DNA of 64,000 nt from Martinezella calliandrae. GTDB lineage: Bacteria; Pseudomonadota; Alphaproteobacteria; Rhizobiales; Rhizobiaceae. Below are positions 15,993 through 25,366 of the stretch, in pieces. The notes under the pieces are model-generated. The model searched no databases, was not told the DNA's origin, and saw nothing but the letters and a program-made list of their open reading frames with translations. The DNA lies in the NCBI RefSeq assembly GCF_030272695.1, contig NZ_JARFYN010000006.1, forward strand, positions 1-64,000, in the 5' to 3' direction. Position 1 is the first letter of the stretch, and each line of letters starts with the position of its first letter. The position numbers and the translations under genes were made by a program.

Positions 15993-17582
15993 TCATCCTT
16001 GTAACGATGCCTTCGCGCCAACGGGGAGAAGCGGTTTTACCTTCAGCCACGCCTGGATGATCGGCACATCGGCGTCGGTCAGCTCGTGGCCGTGCGGGAT
16101 GGTTTGAAGGTTCACGGTCGCGCCGTCGGCGCGGAGCCGTTCGGCAAGCGGTTGCGCGTAGGGTCCGTATTCGTCGTTCGCGCCGGCGATGATCAGTACA
16201 TCGGCGTCCGACATGTCCACCGGCGGCGGTTCTGCGAGAACGGCCATGGAGCGCAGCAGCACAGCGCGGCGGATGAGATGCGGATGCAACGATAGCATGG
16301 CGTTGATCAGGTTCGCGCCGTTCGAATAGCCGATATAGACGATGCGCTCGGGGTCGAGCCCGTAAGCATGGGTCACGCCGTCGATGAAAGCAGCAAAGGC
16401 CTCTGCTTCGTTGGCGATATCGGCCTGATCGAAGGTAAACGGCGTTAGACGGCGGAACCAACGCGGCGCGCCTTCTTCCAGGGCCCGGCCACGCACGCCG
16501 AGCAATGTCGCCTGCTCGTCGATCTTATGGGCGATGGGCATGAGTGTCGTTTCGCTGGCGCCGGAGCCATGAAGCAGAATGAACACGGTACCGTCCGGCT
16601 CCGGCGGCGTGAAGAAGCGGTGAACGAAGGGCAGGTCGCGATAGATGACGCGCGGTTCGCCGGGCATCGAGAATTGCGGCAGAATGACGTTCAGTTCTGC
16701 CAGCCGCTCCGGCTTGTCATCGGGTGCAAACAGGTGCGTACCGAGTGTCGCCTCGTCTTCATCGACCAGCATCCCCGGCGCATCGGTCGCAAGCTCGAAC
16801 AGGATGCGACCCGGCTCGCGGACATAGAGCGAGCGGAAATATTTGCGGTCGTGCATCGCTGTCGGCCAGGAATTGACCGCCTGCAGCGCCGTACGCACCG
16901 ACTGCAGCTCCGAACCGTCGGAAGCACGAAACGCCACGTGGTCGACCGTGCCGGTTCCCGGTGCGCTTGTCCAGAAACCGCGCGCATCGCGGATGTCGAT
17001 GATATCGCCGGGTTCGGAAACGAGACGGCTGATCGCGCCCTTGATCATCTGAGGCCGGTAGCCGAGGTGCTCCACGAGAAGGTTTTCTGTCGCCTCAGGC
17101 GTCTCGCTGAACAGGGTCGCGCCTCGAATGCGTCTGACAGCGTGTTCCTGCGGGATCTTATCGCTTGCCCAAGGCGCGGCCGATTGCAGATCCTTGGCGC
17201 CCACCAATTTGACGATGACGCCATCCGGGTCTTTCAACCGCAGCACCGGTTCGCCGAATTCGTCCGAAGGGCCTTCCGGTTTCAGTCCTGCGCTTAAGGC
17301 GCGCGTCAGCCAGAATCCGATGCTAGCGGGGTCGATGGCGAGCGAGATCTCGCCGACCTGGCCGATGCCGGGGCGACCCGGGGAGCCGTCCTCCCACACA
17401 AGGAAGCTCACCAGAGATCCCGGCGATCCCGTCGCGTCGCCGTAAAAGAGATGCAATTGTGTCGCGTCCTCGAAGCCTCCCGTGCGCTTGACCAGCCGCA
17501 GACCAAGAAAACCCACATAGAAATCGACATTCGCCTGCACCTTGCGGGTGATCAGCGTGATGTGGTGAATGCCGGCGACCAT
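15993..17582 (-). CDS. Fused ring-cleaving dioxygenase (VOC) and alpha/beta hydrolase
   Basis: A 529-residue two-domain protein. Residues 1 to about 310 form a double VOC/glyoxalase unit starting GIHHITLITRKVQANVDFYVGFLGLRLVKRT, as in the MhqE/MhqO (ring-cleaving hydroquinone dioxygenase) family. Putative metal ligands include His7, His in VDHVAFR and Glu in ILFELATD. From about residue 330 a phospholipase/carboxylesterase-type hydrolase follows, with the nucleophile S420 in GYSNGANL, D470 in AGANDEYGP and H499 in PHGHEL. In Bacillus subtilis the two activities are separate adjacent genes (mhqE, mhqD) for quinone resistance; here they are one chain. It converges with the dehydratase gene (4 bases between stops). 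Confidence 0.85.
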   Translation of the reverse strand: MVAGIHHITLITRKVQANVDFYVGFLGLRLVKRTGGFEDATQLHLFYGDATGSPGSLVSFLVWEDGSPGRPGIGQVGEISLAIDPASIGFWLTRALSAGLKPEGPSDEFGEPVLRLKDPDGVIVKLVGAKDLQSAAPWASDKIPQEHAVRRIRGATLFSETPEATENLLVEHLGYRPQMIKGAISRLVSEPGDIIDIRDARGFWTSAPGTGTVDHVAFRASDGSELQSVRTALQAVNSWPTAMHDRKYFRSLYVREPGRILFELATDAPGMLVDEDEATLGTHLFAPDDKPERLAELNVILPQFSMPGEPRVIYRDLPFVHRFFTPPEPDGTVFILLHGSGASETTLMPIAHKIDEQATLLGVRGRALEEGAPRWFRRLTPFTFDQADIANEAEAFAAFIDGVTHAYGLDPERIVYIGYSNGANLINAMLSLHPHLIRRAVLLRSMAVLAEPPPVDMSDADVLIIAGANDEYGPYAQPLAERLRADGATVNLQTIPHGHELTDADVPIIQAWLKVKPLLPVGAKASLQG

Positions 17583-17682
17583 GTGATGCTCCAGAATGGA
17601 TTGTGCAATTGGCCGATATTTAGAGCGGAACCTGCTTTCAATTCAATGCGGCTTCCGTTGAGGCTGTGTTCACCGAAAGCGC

Positions 17683-17907
17683 CTATTCCGGTGGCTTGAC
17701 GACCTTTCGTTTGGTCTTGGTCCTTGGCTCCGGTGGCGGCTGCAGCGCCTCCTTTTCGAGGCGAAGTTCCCGCAAGCGCGCCGTTTTGCGTTCGCGGATC
17801 ATCTGTTCGTTGGCGAGGATTTCCTTGACGGTTGAGTCGAGCCCGCTGGCCTTGGCCTGCGATGCCTTCTTGGCTCCGAACAGGTTGTCTTTGTTAGTTG
17901 GCGCCAT
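17683..17907 (-). CDS. Small charged hypothetical protein
   Basis: A 74-residue basic, helix-rich protein (MAPTNKDNLFGAKKASQAK...). The middle, VKEILANEQMIRERKTARLRELRLEKEAL, looks like a short coiled coil; the tail is Pro/Lys-rich (PPPEPRTKTKRKVVKPPE). The downstream ATG (17907) is chosen because GGAGG lies 6 bases before it; the alternative ATG 12 bases upstream overlaps that site. The size, charge and good ribosome site suggest a genuine small gene. Function is unknown. Confidence 0.65.
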   Translation of the reverse strand: MAPTNKDNLFGAKKASQAKASGLDSTVKEILANEQMIRERKTARLRELRLEKEALQPPPEPRTKTKRKVVKPPE

Positions 17908-18417
17908 CTTGGCCTCCATGGTTTGTGTCGGCGTTGGCGTTGCTTGTGGGCTTTGGGCGGAAGATCACCCGCGCCCGCAAGGCTGGAAGTCCTATTCAGT
18001 ACCGGATAGCGCTCGTAACGGCGATAGAATTCCTTCGGTTTCCAAGAAATCAGACGTAATTACCGCGCTGATACGCGGGAATTAAAAAGATAGATTTGTA
18101 CAAGTCCTATATAGGGCGGCGAAATTTCCTCGAAAATACCAGGGGAAAGACTATCTTATTTTGATCGCCAATGAGCGATGATTTTATGCCGCATGGCGCG
18201 GTTTGGGCGAATTATTTAGTCATTTTCGATATTTCTGATTTTTTCCTTGTGACATATTCAGCCAACCATTATAAATCCTGCATCGATATTGGTGAACGAA
18301 CTTTGCCTCGACGCACTCTGCGCGACACTGACGAACTTCCCTCTCAAATCGGTCTGGAGCACCCCGGCAATTTGCCTGGAATGCGATCTTTATTCGAGTG
18401 ATTGAAAGGTCATCGCT
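17908..18417. other. Intergenic region including the cold-shock gene leader
   Basis: About 510 bases. The right 250 bases are much more AT-rich than the surroundings and lead to the cspA-like gene; cold-shock genes usually have long, structured 5' leaders. A frame at 18171-18401 has no domain and overlaps this leader, so it was not called. No other element was recognised. Confidence 0.4.
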
Positions 18418-18627
18418 ATGAGCACAGGTACTGTAAAGTGGTTCAATGCTGCCAAGGGTTTTGGCTTCATTCAGCCTGACGACGGCGCGACGGATGTCTT
18501 CGTGCACATTTCCGCGGTTGAACGCGCAGGAATGAGCACCCTGCGTGACGGCCAGAAGATTTCCTACGAACTTGTCCAGGACAAGCGTTCCGGCAAGATG
18601 TCGGCTGACCAGCTTCAATCCTTGTAA
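18418..18627 (+). CDS. Cold-shock domain protein (CspA family)
   Basis: A 69-residue single cold-shock domain, full length for the family. RNP1-like [10 protein letters not shown] (about 13-22) and RNP2-like DVFVHISAV (26-34) are both intact after the invariant [13 protein letters not shown] start. Such proteins bind single-stranded RNA/DNA and act as RNA chaperones in the cytosol. A long AT-rich leader upstream and a clean terminator downstream fit a monocistronic, post-transcriptionally controlled gene. Whether this paralog is cold-induced cannot be told from the sequence. Confidence 0.95.
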   Translation: MSTGTVKWFNAAKGFGFIQPDDGATDVFVHISAVERAGMSTLRDGQKISYELVQDKRSGKMSADQLQSL

Positions 18628-18693
18628 GGCATTTACTTCCGGTCTTTGACCACGGATGTACTGGCATCGATCGTGGAGAAGGTGAGAGGAAGA

Positions 18694-18717
18694 GGTCGGG
18701 TTCGCCCGGCCTTTTTT
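18694..18717 (+). terminator. Rho-independent terminator after the cold-shock gene
   Basis: GGTCGGG (18694-18700), TTCG tetraloop, CCCGGCC (18705-18711) and six Ts (18712-18717), 66 bases after the stop. Confidence 0.85.
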
Positions 18718-18826
18718 GTTTTTTGCTCCAGGCGACAGTTCTGACCTTCGATGGCTGCATTGAGCTGCGGTTAGCCAGTCGCAAATCGCTTGCGAGCGAG
18801 CGTTTCGGGGCCTTTGCGTGGGCAAC

Positions 18827-20281
18827 TCAGTGCCCGCTCAAAGCATCCTCTGGAGACTTCTTGCGGTGTCCGCTGATTTCCGAACCGGCGTTGCTGGAGA
18901 AGCGAGCGTTCCAGACCATGGCGAGAAGCGCGATCAGGGTGACGACGATGAAGGCGACGGAGAAGTCGCTCATTTCGGCGGTCGCGTGTTCGCGCACATA
19001 CATGGAGCCATGCAGAGCAAGAGCCGCGACGCAAATGCCGAGCGACAGCATCAACTGCTGGAACGTCGTATAGAAGCTCGTCGCGGAGCTCATGCGGTCG
19101 CGCTCGATCTCGTCATAGGCAATGGTGTTATAGGCCGTGAACTGGAACGACATGAAGAAGCCGCAGAAGAACAAGATGATGAAGATCAGTGGCAGTGGCC
19201 AGTCTGGCCGGAAAATGGAGCAGAGCCCATAGCCGAGCGTGCCGATCACGCCGAAGATCAGCAGGCTGGTGCGGAAGCCGAGCCTGCGCAGGATCTTGAG
19301 CTGCAGCGGCTTCATCGCCATGGAGCCAAGGGCTGTCGCAATGGAGATCTGGCCGGCAGCGGCGGCCGACAGGCCGAAACCGAGCTGCAACATCAGCGGA
19401 ATGAGGAAGGGTGTCGCGCCCTGGCTGATGCGCGTCAGCGAGCCGGCGATGACCGATGCACCAAAGGTCGGCACTCTCATCAGCGAGAAATCCATGATCG
19501 GCGATGGATGTTTGCGGGCATGGCGAAGGTAGGCGATGCCGAACAGCAGGCCAACGGAAATCAGGAAGACGGCCAGATAGCCTTCGCCTTCGCGGCTCGA
19601 CATTTCGAAGCCGAACAGCAGCGAGCCGAGTGAGATACCGGAGAGAACGAAGCCTGAGAGATCGAAGCGGCCGTTCCTCGGGCCTTTCACATCTTCGATG
19701 AACATCGTGACGAGGCCGAAACCGATAATGCCGATCGGCACGTTGATGTAGAAGATCCAGCGCCAATCGAGATAGGTGACGAACATGCCGCCGATCGGGG
19801 GCCCGAGAATCGGGCCGACGAGCGCGGGGATCAGCAGCCAGGACATGGCGGACACCATATCCTTGCGCGCGACGCTGCGCATCAGCACGAGACGGCCGAC
19901 CGGGATCATCATGGCGCCGCCGAGACCTTGGAGCAGGCGGGCGACCACGAGAAAAAACAATGTCGGCGCCTGGGCACAAAGGAGCGAACCGACGACGAAA
20001 ACGGCGATGGCCGTTCGGAAAACCGTGCGGGAGCCATAGCGATCGGCAATCGCGCCGCTCGCCGGAATGAAGATCGCGAGGCTGAGCAGGTAGGAGGTCA
20101 GCGCGATGCTCATCGCCGGCGCACTGACGCCGAAGTCTCTCGCCATGGTCGGCAGCGCTGTCGCGAGCACGGTCGCGTCAAGCTGCTCCATGAACATGGC
20201 GCTTGCTACGATAAGCGCGATAAAACGAAAACTAGGGGCGGCCCGCCGGGTTGGGGCGGCCTGGAAAATCTGGTCCGACAT
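18827..20281 (-). CDS. DHA2-family MFS efflux transporter
   Basis: A 484-residue, probably fourteen-helix major facilitator protein of the EmrB/QacA (DHA2) group. Helix 1 holds FMEQLDATVLATALPTMARDF, the LD-x-T-[IV]-[VL]-x-x-ALP signature of this group; the loop after helix 2 has ADRYGSRTVFRTA, and motif C-like GPILGPPIGG follows in helix 5. It should export drugs or metabolites by proton antiport. The ATG at 20281 starts the conserved part. No HlyD-type adaptor is adjacent, so it probably works without an outer-membrane partner. Confidence 0.88.
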   Translation of the reverse strand: MSDQIFQAAPTRRAAPSFRFIALIVASAMFMEQLDATVLATALPTMARDFGVSAPAMSIALTSYLLSLAIFIPASGAIADRYGSRTVFRTAIAVFVVGSLLCAQAPTLFFLVVARLLQGLGGAMMIPVGRLVLMRSVARKDMVSAMSWLLIPALVGPILGPPIGGMFVTYLDWRWIFYINVPIGIIGFGLVTMFIEDVKGPRNGRFDLSGFVLSGISLGSLLFGFEMSSREGEGYLAVFLISVGLLFGIAYLRHARKHPSPIMDFSLMRVPTFGASVIAGSLTRISQGATPFLIPLMLQLGFGLSAAAAGQISIATALGSMAMKPLQLKILRRLGFRTSLLIFGVIGTLGYGLCSIFRPDWPLPLIFIILFFCGFFMSFQFTAYNTIAYDEIERDRMSSATSFYTTFQQLMLSLGICVAALALHGSMYVREHATAEMSDFSVAFIVVTLIALLAMVWNARFSSNAGSEISGHRKKSPEDALSGH

Positions 20282-20773
20282 TGTCGGGGATCGCTCTCGA
20301 TGGCGCGGTGGGGTCCAAAGACAGAACCGCAAGTCTGGTAACAGCGCGAAGGCCGATTGGAACGGGGGTTGTATACTCCCGCTCGCACGCAATGGCTATA
20401 TCCAAATTGGCAAATCTCATTGATCAAAATGGAAAAAACGTCGCAGGTGGGCAGGAATGACACAGCCGGTGAATGCCAGATGAATAGACGGTAGCGATCA
20501 GCGTTGGTTGCATCGACCACAGCCTGTTTTCCCGCGGTAGATGGCGTGTTTGATTGCTGATTTTGTGTCAAGAATAAGCTGACATATCCGCACTTAAGTC
20601 ATGTTCCATCCTGCTGCATAAAGGTGTCCGAAGCCAGAGCGAAGGCCCGCCATGAACACACTCAGGAAGCGTTCTATTCGTCGCCTGCGCCGCGGGGATG
20701 CCGGCGATTATTGACGCCGTCCCAGCCGCCTGATTTCCAACACCTAACCACATCTGTCGCATTGGAGAAGATC
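20282..20773. other. Divergent intergenic region
   Basis: 492 bases between the DHA2 transporter and the frameshifted NmrA-family gene. Short frames have no recognisable domain. It probably contains both promoters; no clear operator was found. Confidence 0.4.
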
Positions 20774-21642
20774 ATGTTTGCAATCACGGCCGTCACCGGC
20801 AAGGTCGGTGGCACGACCGCTCGTACGCTCCTGAAAGCCGGCCACAGGGTCCGCGCTGTCGTTCGCGACCGAGCCAAGGGCGCGGAATGGGAAGAGCTTG
20901 GCGCGGAGGTCGCCGTTGCCACTTTCGATGACGCCGATGCGTTGGCACGGCGTTCGAGGGCTGCGGAGGCGTCTTCGTCATGGCTTCGCCGAATTTCACG
21001 CCCGCGCCGGGTTTCCCGGGGGCCCGCAGGGACGCCACGGCTCAAGCGGCCGCCATCCAGCGCGCGCAGCCGGGTAAGGTCTTGATGCTGTCGTCGATCG
21101 GCGGTCAACGCAACTACGGTCTCGGGCTCATCACCCAGGTGTACATGCTGGAAGAAGCGCTTGCGCCGTTAACCATGCCCATCGCTACTCTGCGACCGAC
21201 CTGGTTCATGGAGAATTCATTGTGGGATATCGCGCCGGCGCGCGAAACCGGGGAAATGCCGAGCTATCTGGCGCCCCTCGACAAGCCCTATTCGATGATC
21301 GCCACCGTCGATATCGGTGCCATTGCGGCAAGGACGATGGCCGAGAGCTGGACCGGTCGCCGGGTGATCGAGATTGAGGGACCGAAGCGCTACACGCAGG
21401 CAGAAATCGCGACCTTGATCGGCCAAGCCATCGGTCGGACCGTCGTCGCCAAACCCGTGGCGCGCGCTGAGTGGGAAGCGCGTTTCCGGGAGCAGGGCGC
21501 CGAATGGCCGGAGCCGCGCATCGAGATGATCGAAAGCTTCAACTCCGGCTGGATCGACTTCGAGCCCGCAGGTGTCAACGAACACCTGGTCGCGCCGACG
21601 CCTTTTGAAACCGTGCTCGCCGAGCTCGCCAAGATCGCCTGA
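20774..21642 (+). pseudogene. NmrA-family NAD(P)-binding protein, frameshifted
   Basis: The ATG at 20774 (GGAG 7 bases upstream) starts MFAITAVTGKVGGTTARTLL..., the GxxGxxG dinucleotide site of atypical short-chain dehydrogenases of the NmrA/NAD(P)H-azoreductase type. The frame is good through TFDDADALAR near 20948. The continuation (AFEGCGGVFVMASPNFTPAP..., then KVLMLSSIGGQR, LRPTWFMEN, to the stop at 21642) is in the next frame. A single missing base around 20947-20951 explains the break; restoring it gives an uninterrupted protein of about 289 residues. This is either a recent inactivation or a sequencing error. It meets the gamma-glutamyltransferase gene tail to tail, 3 bases apart. Confidence 0.8.
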
Positions 21643-21645
21643 GGA

Positions 21646-23391
21646 TCAGTATCCTTCGGCGAGACCCGAGCCGGCACGGCTGTCCATTGCGCCGTTGTAG
21701 CGGGCTCCGTCACCCTTGGCGATATCGCCAAGGCTTTTGCCGCCGACAAGGATGCCGGCGGCCTGACCCCAGACCGGCCAATCGCCGCCGACCTCGACAT
21801 TATAGCCCATGCCGGTCAGCAATTTGATCGTGTCGGGAGACAGCGTGTAGGGCTCGGTATAGATTTTGTCCGGCAGCCACTGGTGATGGATGCGCGGCGC
21901 GTTGATCGCCTGCTGAATATCCATGCCGAAATCGATGACATTGACGATCGATTCGAGAGTGATGGTGATGATGCGCGCGCCGCCGGGGCTGCCGATCACC
22001 ATGAAGGGCTTGCCATCCTTGGCGACGATGGTCGGGCTCATCGAGGAAAGCGGCGTCTTCTTCGGCTGGATTGCGTTGGCCTCGCCCTGCACCAGACCGT
22101 AGAGGTTCGGTACGCCCGGCTTGGATGTGAAATCGTCCATCTCGTTGTTGAGCAGGATGCCGGTGCCGGGTGCCACCACGCCGGCGCCGAAGGAACCGTT
22201 CAGCGTATAGGTAACGGCAACCGCATTGCCGTCGTTGTCGATGATCGAATAGTGCGTCGTCTCGTGGCTCTCGCCGAGGCCGTTCGGCATCAGATCCTTC
22301 GAGACGCCGGCGCGATACGGATCGATACTGTCGCGAATTTTCTTGGCGTAGTCTTTATCCAGCAGCTTGCTGACGGGATTGTTGACGAAATCAGGATCAC
22401 CCAGTGCGGAATTGCGGTCGACATAGGCGTGACGCATGGCTTCGACCATGAGATGCGTGGTGTCTGCCGAGCCGTAACCGGTATAGGAAAGCGGATAGCC
22501 TTCCAGCACGTTCAGGATTTCGCAGATGATCACGCCGCCGGAAGAGGGCGGCGGTGAGGAGATGATCTCATAGCCACGGTAATTGCATTTCACCGGATCG
22601 AGTTCGCGGACCTTGTAGGCGTCGAAATCCTCCTTCGCCAGAATGCCGCCCTTGTCGCGGCTGGCGTTGACGATGGCGTCGGCGGTCGCCCCTTTGTAGA
22701 AGCCGTCTGGACCTTGTTGCGAGATGCTGGAAAGGGCCGCGCCCAGCTGCGGTTGTGTCAGCGTGTCGCCGGTGGCGAAGGGTTTGCCGTCCTCTTTGAC
22801 GAAGATCGCGGCAGCAGCCGGATCGCGTGCCAGCCATTGCTTGCCTTCATTCAGCTCGGCGGCATCCGCCTGGTCCAGAGTGAACCCTTCCTTGGCGTAA
22901 CGGATTGCCGGCGCCATCAGCTCCTGGCGGGATTTCGTGCCATATTTCTCGCGCGCCGTCTCGAATCCCATGACTGATCCCGGCACGCCGACGGCAAGAT
23001 AGCCGTCCGTGCTTGCGCCTTTGACGACATTGCCTTTGTCGTCGAGATACATGGTCTTGGTCGAGGCAAGCGGTGCGCGTTCGCGGAAGTCCAGGAAGGT
23101 TGTCTTGCCGTCCTTCAGCCGGATGGTCATGAAGCCGCCGCCGCCGATATTGCCGGCGGTCGGATAAACCACGGCCAAGGCATAACCAACCGCAACCGCA
23201 GCATCCACGGCATTGCCGCCGTTCTTCAGTACGTCGACGCCGACTTCGGTCGCCAGATGTTGGGCAGTGACCACCATACCGTGCTCGGCCTCGACCGGCT
23301 GCGGCGCTGCCGCTTGAACGGTGGTGATGGAAAAGAGCCCGAGGGCGAAGACAGCGGCTGAGGAAATCGCCCGCTGGTAGAAATGGCGCAT
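21646..23391 (-). CDS. ggt: Gamma-glutamyltransferase
   Basis: A 581-residue periplasmic Ntn-hydrolase precursor. A Sec signal peptide (residues 1 to about 27, AVFALGLFSITTVQA) precedes the large subunit. The autocleavage site and nucleophile is T378 in HETTHYSIIDNDGNAVAVTYTLN, nearly identical to the E. coli site, followed by the small subunit of about 204 residues with the GSPGG oxyanion/substrate loop. It hydrolyses glutathione and other gamma-glutamyl compounds or transfers the gamma-glutamyl group. The ATG at 23391 follows GGGAGGG and begins the signal peptide; the longer in-frame extension is discounted. It is monocistronic. Confidence 0.95.
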   Translation of the reverse strand: MRHFYQRAISSAAVFALGLFSITTVQAAAPQPVEAEHGMVVTAQHLATEVGVDVLKNGGNAVDAAVAVGYALAVVYPTAGNIGGGGFMTIRLKDGKTTFLDFRERAPLASTKTMYLDDKGNVVKGASTDGYLAVGVPGSVMGFETAREKYGTKSRQELMAPAIRYAKEGFTLDQADAAELNEGKQWLARDPAAAAIFVKEDGKPFATGDTLTQPQLGAALSSISQQGPDGFYKGATADAIVNASRDKGGILAKEDFDAYKVRELDPVKCNYRGYEIISSPPPSSGGVIICEILNVLEGYPLSYTGYGSADTTHLMVEAMRHAYVDRNSALGDPDFVNNPVSKLLDKDYAKKIRDSIDPYRAGVSKDLMPNGLGESHETTHYSIIDNDGNAVAVTYTLNGSFGAGVVAPGTGILLNNEMDDFTSKPGVPNLYGLVQGEANAIQPKKTPLSSMSPTIVAKDGKPFMVIGSPGGARIITITLESIVNVIDFGMDIQQAINAPRIHHQWLPDKIYTEPYTLSPDTIKLLTGMGYNVEVGGDWPVWGQAAGILVGGKSLGDIAKGDGARYNGAMDSRAGSGLAEGY

Positions 23392-23747
23392 GGATGGTCC
23401 CTCCCGAGGTAATATTTTGCTAAGGGAACCTATCGCGGGCGTTGTGTCCAGTGTTGAAGAGCGTTCTAATGTTGAAATTTCTGCTACCCGGCCCGTCGCA
23501 GCCGGATGCCTGGAATCGGGGGCTGATGGAAGAAGGCACATCACCCCAAAGATTAGCAGGGTCGTCGTCTGGCCGGTCGGGTTAATCCAAGCGCATTAGA
23601 CGCGAGGGGCGCACAATCCATCTTTCCTATTAGATCCGCTTAAAATTCGGATGAGTAACATTTCACACTCGCAATATTTTCTTCATCAGTGCAGTCTACT
23701 TTAGGGAAGTGCCTGTCGCAGGCGGAAGTATTGCGTGGAGGACTGAC

Positions 23748-23930
23748 ATGATCGTCACGAAACTCGAGCAATGGAAGAATGAACGCAATAGCCAGCCGAA
23801 GGCGCTCGTCATCGCTCGGACGGCACATGTCGTCGAAATCGAATGCACACATTGCCGCCGTCACTTTTTCCGCTGGGCATCGACAGCGCCCGCTTATTGG
23901 CGCTGCGAGGATTGCTCAACCGGTCAGTGA
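23748..23930 (+). CDS. Small zinc-ribbon-like hypothetical protein
   Basis: A 60-residue protein with two CxxC pairs, CTHC and CEDC, about 20 residues apart near the C-terminus (ECTHCRRHFFRW...YWRCEDCSTGQ), a probable zinc ribbon. The N-terminus is basic (MIVTKLEQWKNERNSQPKAL). GGAGG 7 bases upstream of the ATG at 23748 supports the gene; a longer frame start lacks such a site. It is convergent with the glycerate kinase gene. Function unknown; nucleic-acid or protein binding is possible. Confidence 0.65.
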   Translation: MIVTKLEQWKNERNSQPKALVIARTAHVVEIECTHCRRHFFRWASTAPAYWRCEDCSTGQ

Positions 23931-23948
23931 TGTGTTCGGCTCCTGTGC

Positions 23949-25214
23949 CTAAGCGATCAGGATGGCCCGGAAATCATTGACATTCGTCCCGGTCGGGCCG
24001 GGCACGAACAGGTCGCCGATTGCGTTGAATGCCGACCAAGCATCGTTGTTTCTCAGCATCTCGGCGGGCACCAGCCCGGCCTTGCGCAGCCGGGCTACCG
24101 TGCCTGCGTTGGCAAAGGCGCCAGCATTGTCTTCGCTGCCATCGATGCCGTCGGTGTCGGCAGCCATGGCGTAAATGCCGACGTGGCTGTCGATATCTAT
24201 CGCCAGCGACAGCAGGAATTCGGAGTTTCGCCCGCCCTTGCCCTTGCCTGTCAGCGTTACCGTCGTTTCCCCGCCGGACAGCAACACAATCGGCTTGGCG
24301 AAGGGCCGATTGCGGTTCAGAATCTCGCGGGCAATGGCAGCATGAACGTGGGCTGCTTCGCGGGCTTCGCCTTCGATCGCATCCGAAAGAATTGCCGCCT
24401 CGATGCCGGCCTCGCGCGCTGCAGCGGCCGCAGCCTCCAGAGAGACACCGGCCGATGCGATGACATGCGTTTCGTTGCGCGCAAAGCGCGGGTCGTCCGG
24501 CCGGGGTGCATCGGCTTCCGGCTTTTCGATATGCGCGAGGACAAAGGCGGGCAGTTCGATGCGGTAAAGGCGGATGAGATCCAGCGCTTCGGCGCGTGTG
24601 CCGGCGCCCGGTACTGTCGGTCCGGAGGCGACGAGGGCCGGATCATCGCCCGGAATGTCTGATACCACCAGCGAGACGACCTTGGCGGGATAGGCTGCTG
24701 TCGCGAGGCGGCCGCCCTTGATGGTGGACAGATGCTTGCGGATGACGTTCATCGCCGAAATCGGCGCGCCGGAGGCGAGCAGCGCCTTGTTGACGGCGAT
24801 CTCGTCGGCAAGGGTAAGGCTGCCTGCCGGGGAGGGCAGCAGGGCCGAGCCTCCGCCGGAGATCAGAGCGATCACCAGATCGTCCTGCGTCAGTCCCTCG
24901 ACCAGTTTCAGCAGCCGCCCGGAGGCGACGAGGCCCGCCTCATCCGGAACGGGATGGGCGGCTTCGATGATCTCGATATAGCGGCAAGGGGCGGCAAAAC
25001 CGTAGCGCGTCACCACCAGGCCTTCCAGTGGGCCATCCCAGCACTGTTCCAAGGCTGCTGCCATCTGCGCTGATCCTTTGCCGGCGCCGAGGACGATCGT
25101 CCGCCCCTTCGGCTTTGCCGGCAGATGCGCTCGGATGCCGGTCATCGGATCGGCGGCGCGAACGGCTGCGTCGAAGAGGGAGATGAGGAAGGCACGGGGA
25201 TCGGAAACGGTCAT
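23949..25214 (-). CDS. Glycerate 2-kinase (MOFRL/DUF4147 family)
   Basis: A 421-residue class II glycerate kinase, often annotated TtuD or hydroxypyruvate reductase in rhizobia. The N-terminal DUF4147 domain has VLGAGKGSAQMA (about 42-53), EAAHPVPDE and the glycine-rich ISGGGSALLPSP (118-129). The C-terminal MOFRL domain has LLSGGETTVTLTGKGKGGRNSEF and AADTDGIDGSEDNAGA, then the terminal GPTGTNVND. It phosphorylates D-glycerate to 2-phosphoglycerate, ending tartrate, glyoxylate or serine-cycle degradation. No tartronate-semialdehyde or tartrate gene is adjacent, so which pathway it serves is open. Confidence 0.9.
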   Translation of the reverse strand: MTVSDPRAFLISLFDAAVRAADPMTGIRAHLPAKPKGRTIVLGAGKGSAQMAAALEQCWDGPLEGLVVTRYGFAAPCRYIEIIEAAHPVPDEAGLVASGRLLKLVEGLTQDDLVIALISGGGSALLPSPAGSLTLADEIAVNKALLASGAPISAMNVIRKHLSTIKGGRLATAAYPAKVVSLVVSDIPGDDPALVASGPTVPGAGTRAEALDLIRLYRIELPAFVLAHIEKPEADAPRPDDPRFARNETHVIASAGVSLEAAAAAAREAGIEAAILSDAIEGEAREAAHVHAAIAREILNRNRPFAKPIVLLSGGETTVTLTGKGKGGRNSEFLLSLAIDIDSHVGIYAMAADTDGIDGSEDNAGAFANAGTVARLRKAGLVPAEMLRNNDAWSAFNAIGDLFVPGPTGTNVNDFRAILIA

Positions 25215-25366
25215 ATCGAAATCTACCTGTCTGCGATGAGCTTCTGATCATGTGGTGGCGCAACTGACGCGAACACGCAAGGCCTGGTAAGGGCGATTGT
25301 GTCGGGTGAGATGAATCCCTATGTTTTGCGGAGCAGTTTCAATATTTTTACCTGAGGGATTTCGAT

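Noticed and set aside
18171..18401. 76-codon frame upstream of the cold-shock gene
   Set aside because: Lies in the AT-rich leader of the cspA-like gene; no domain or ribosome site.
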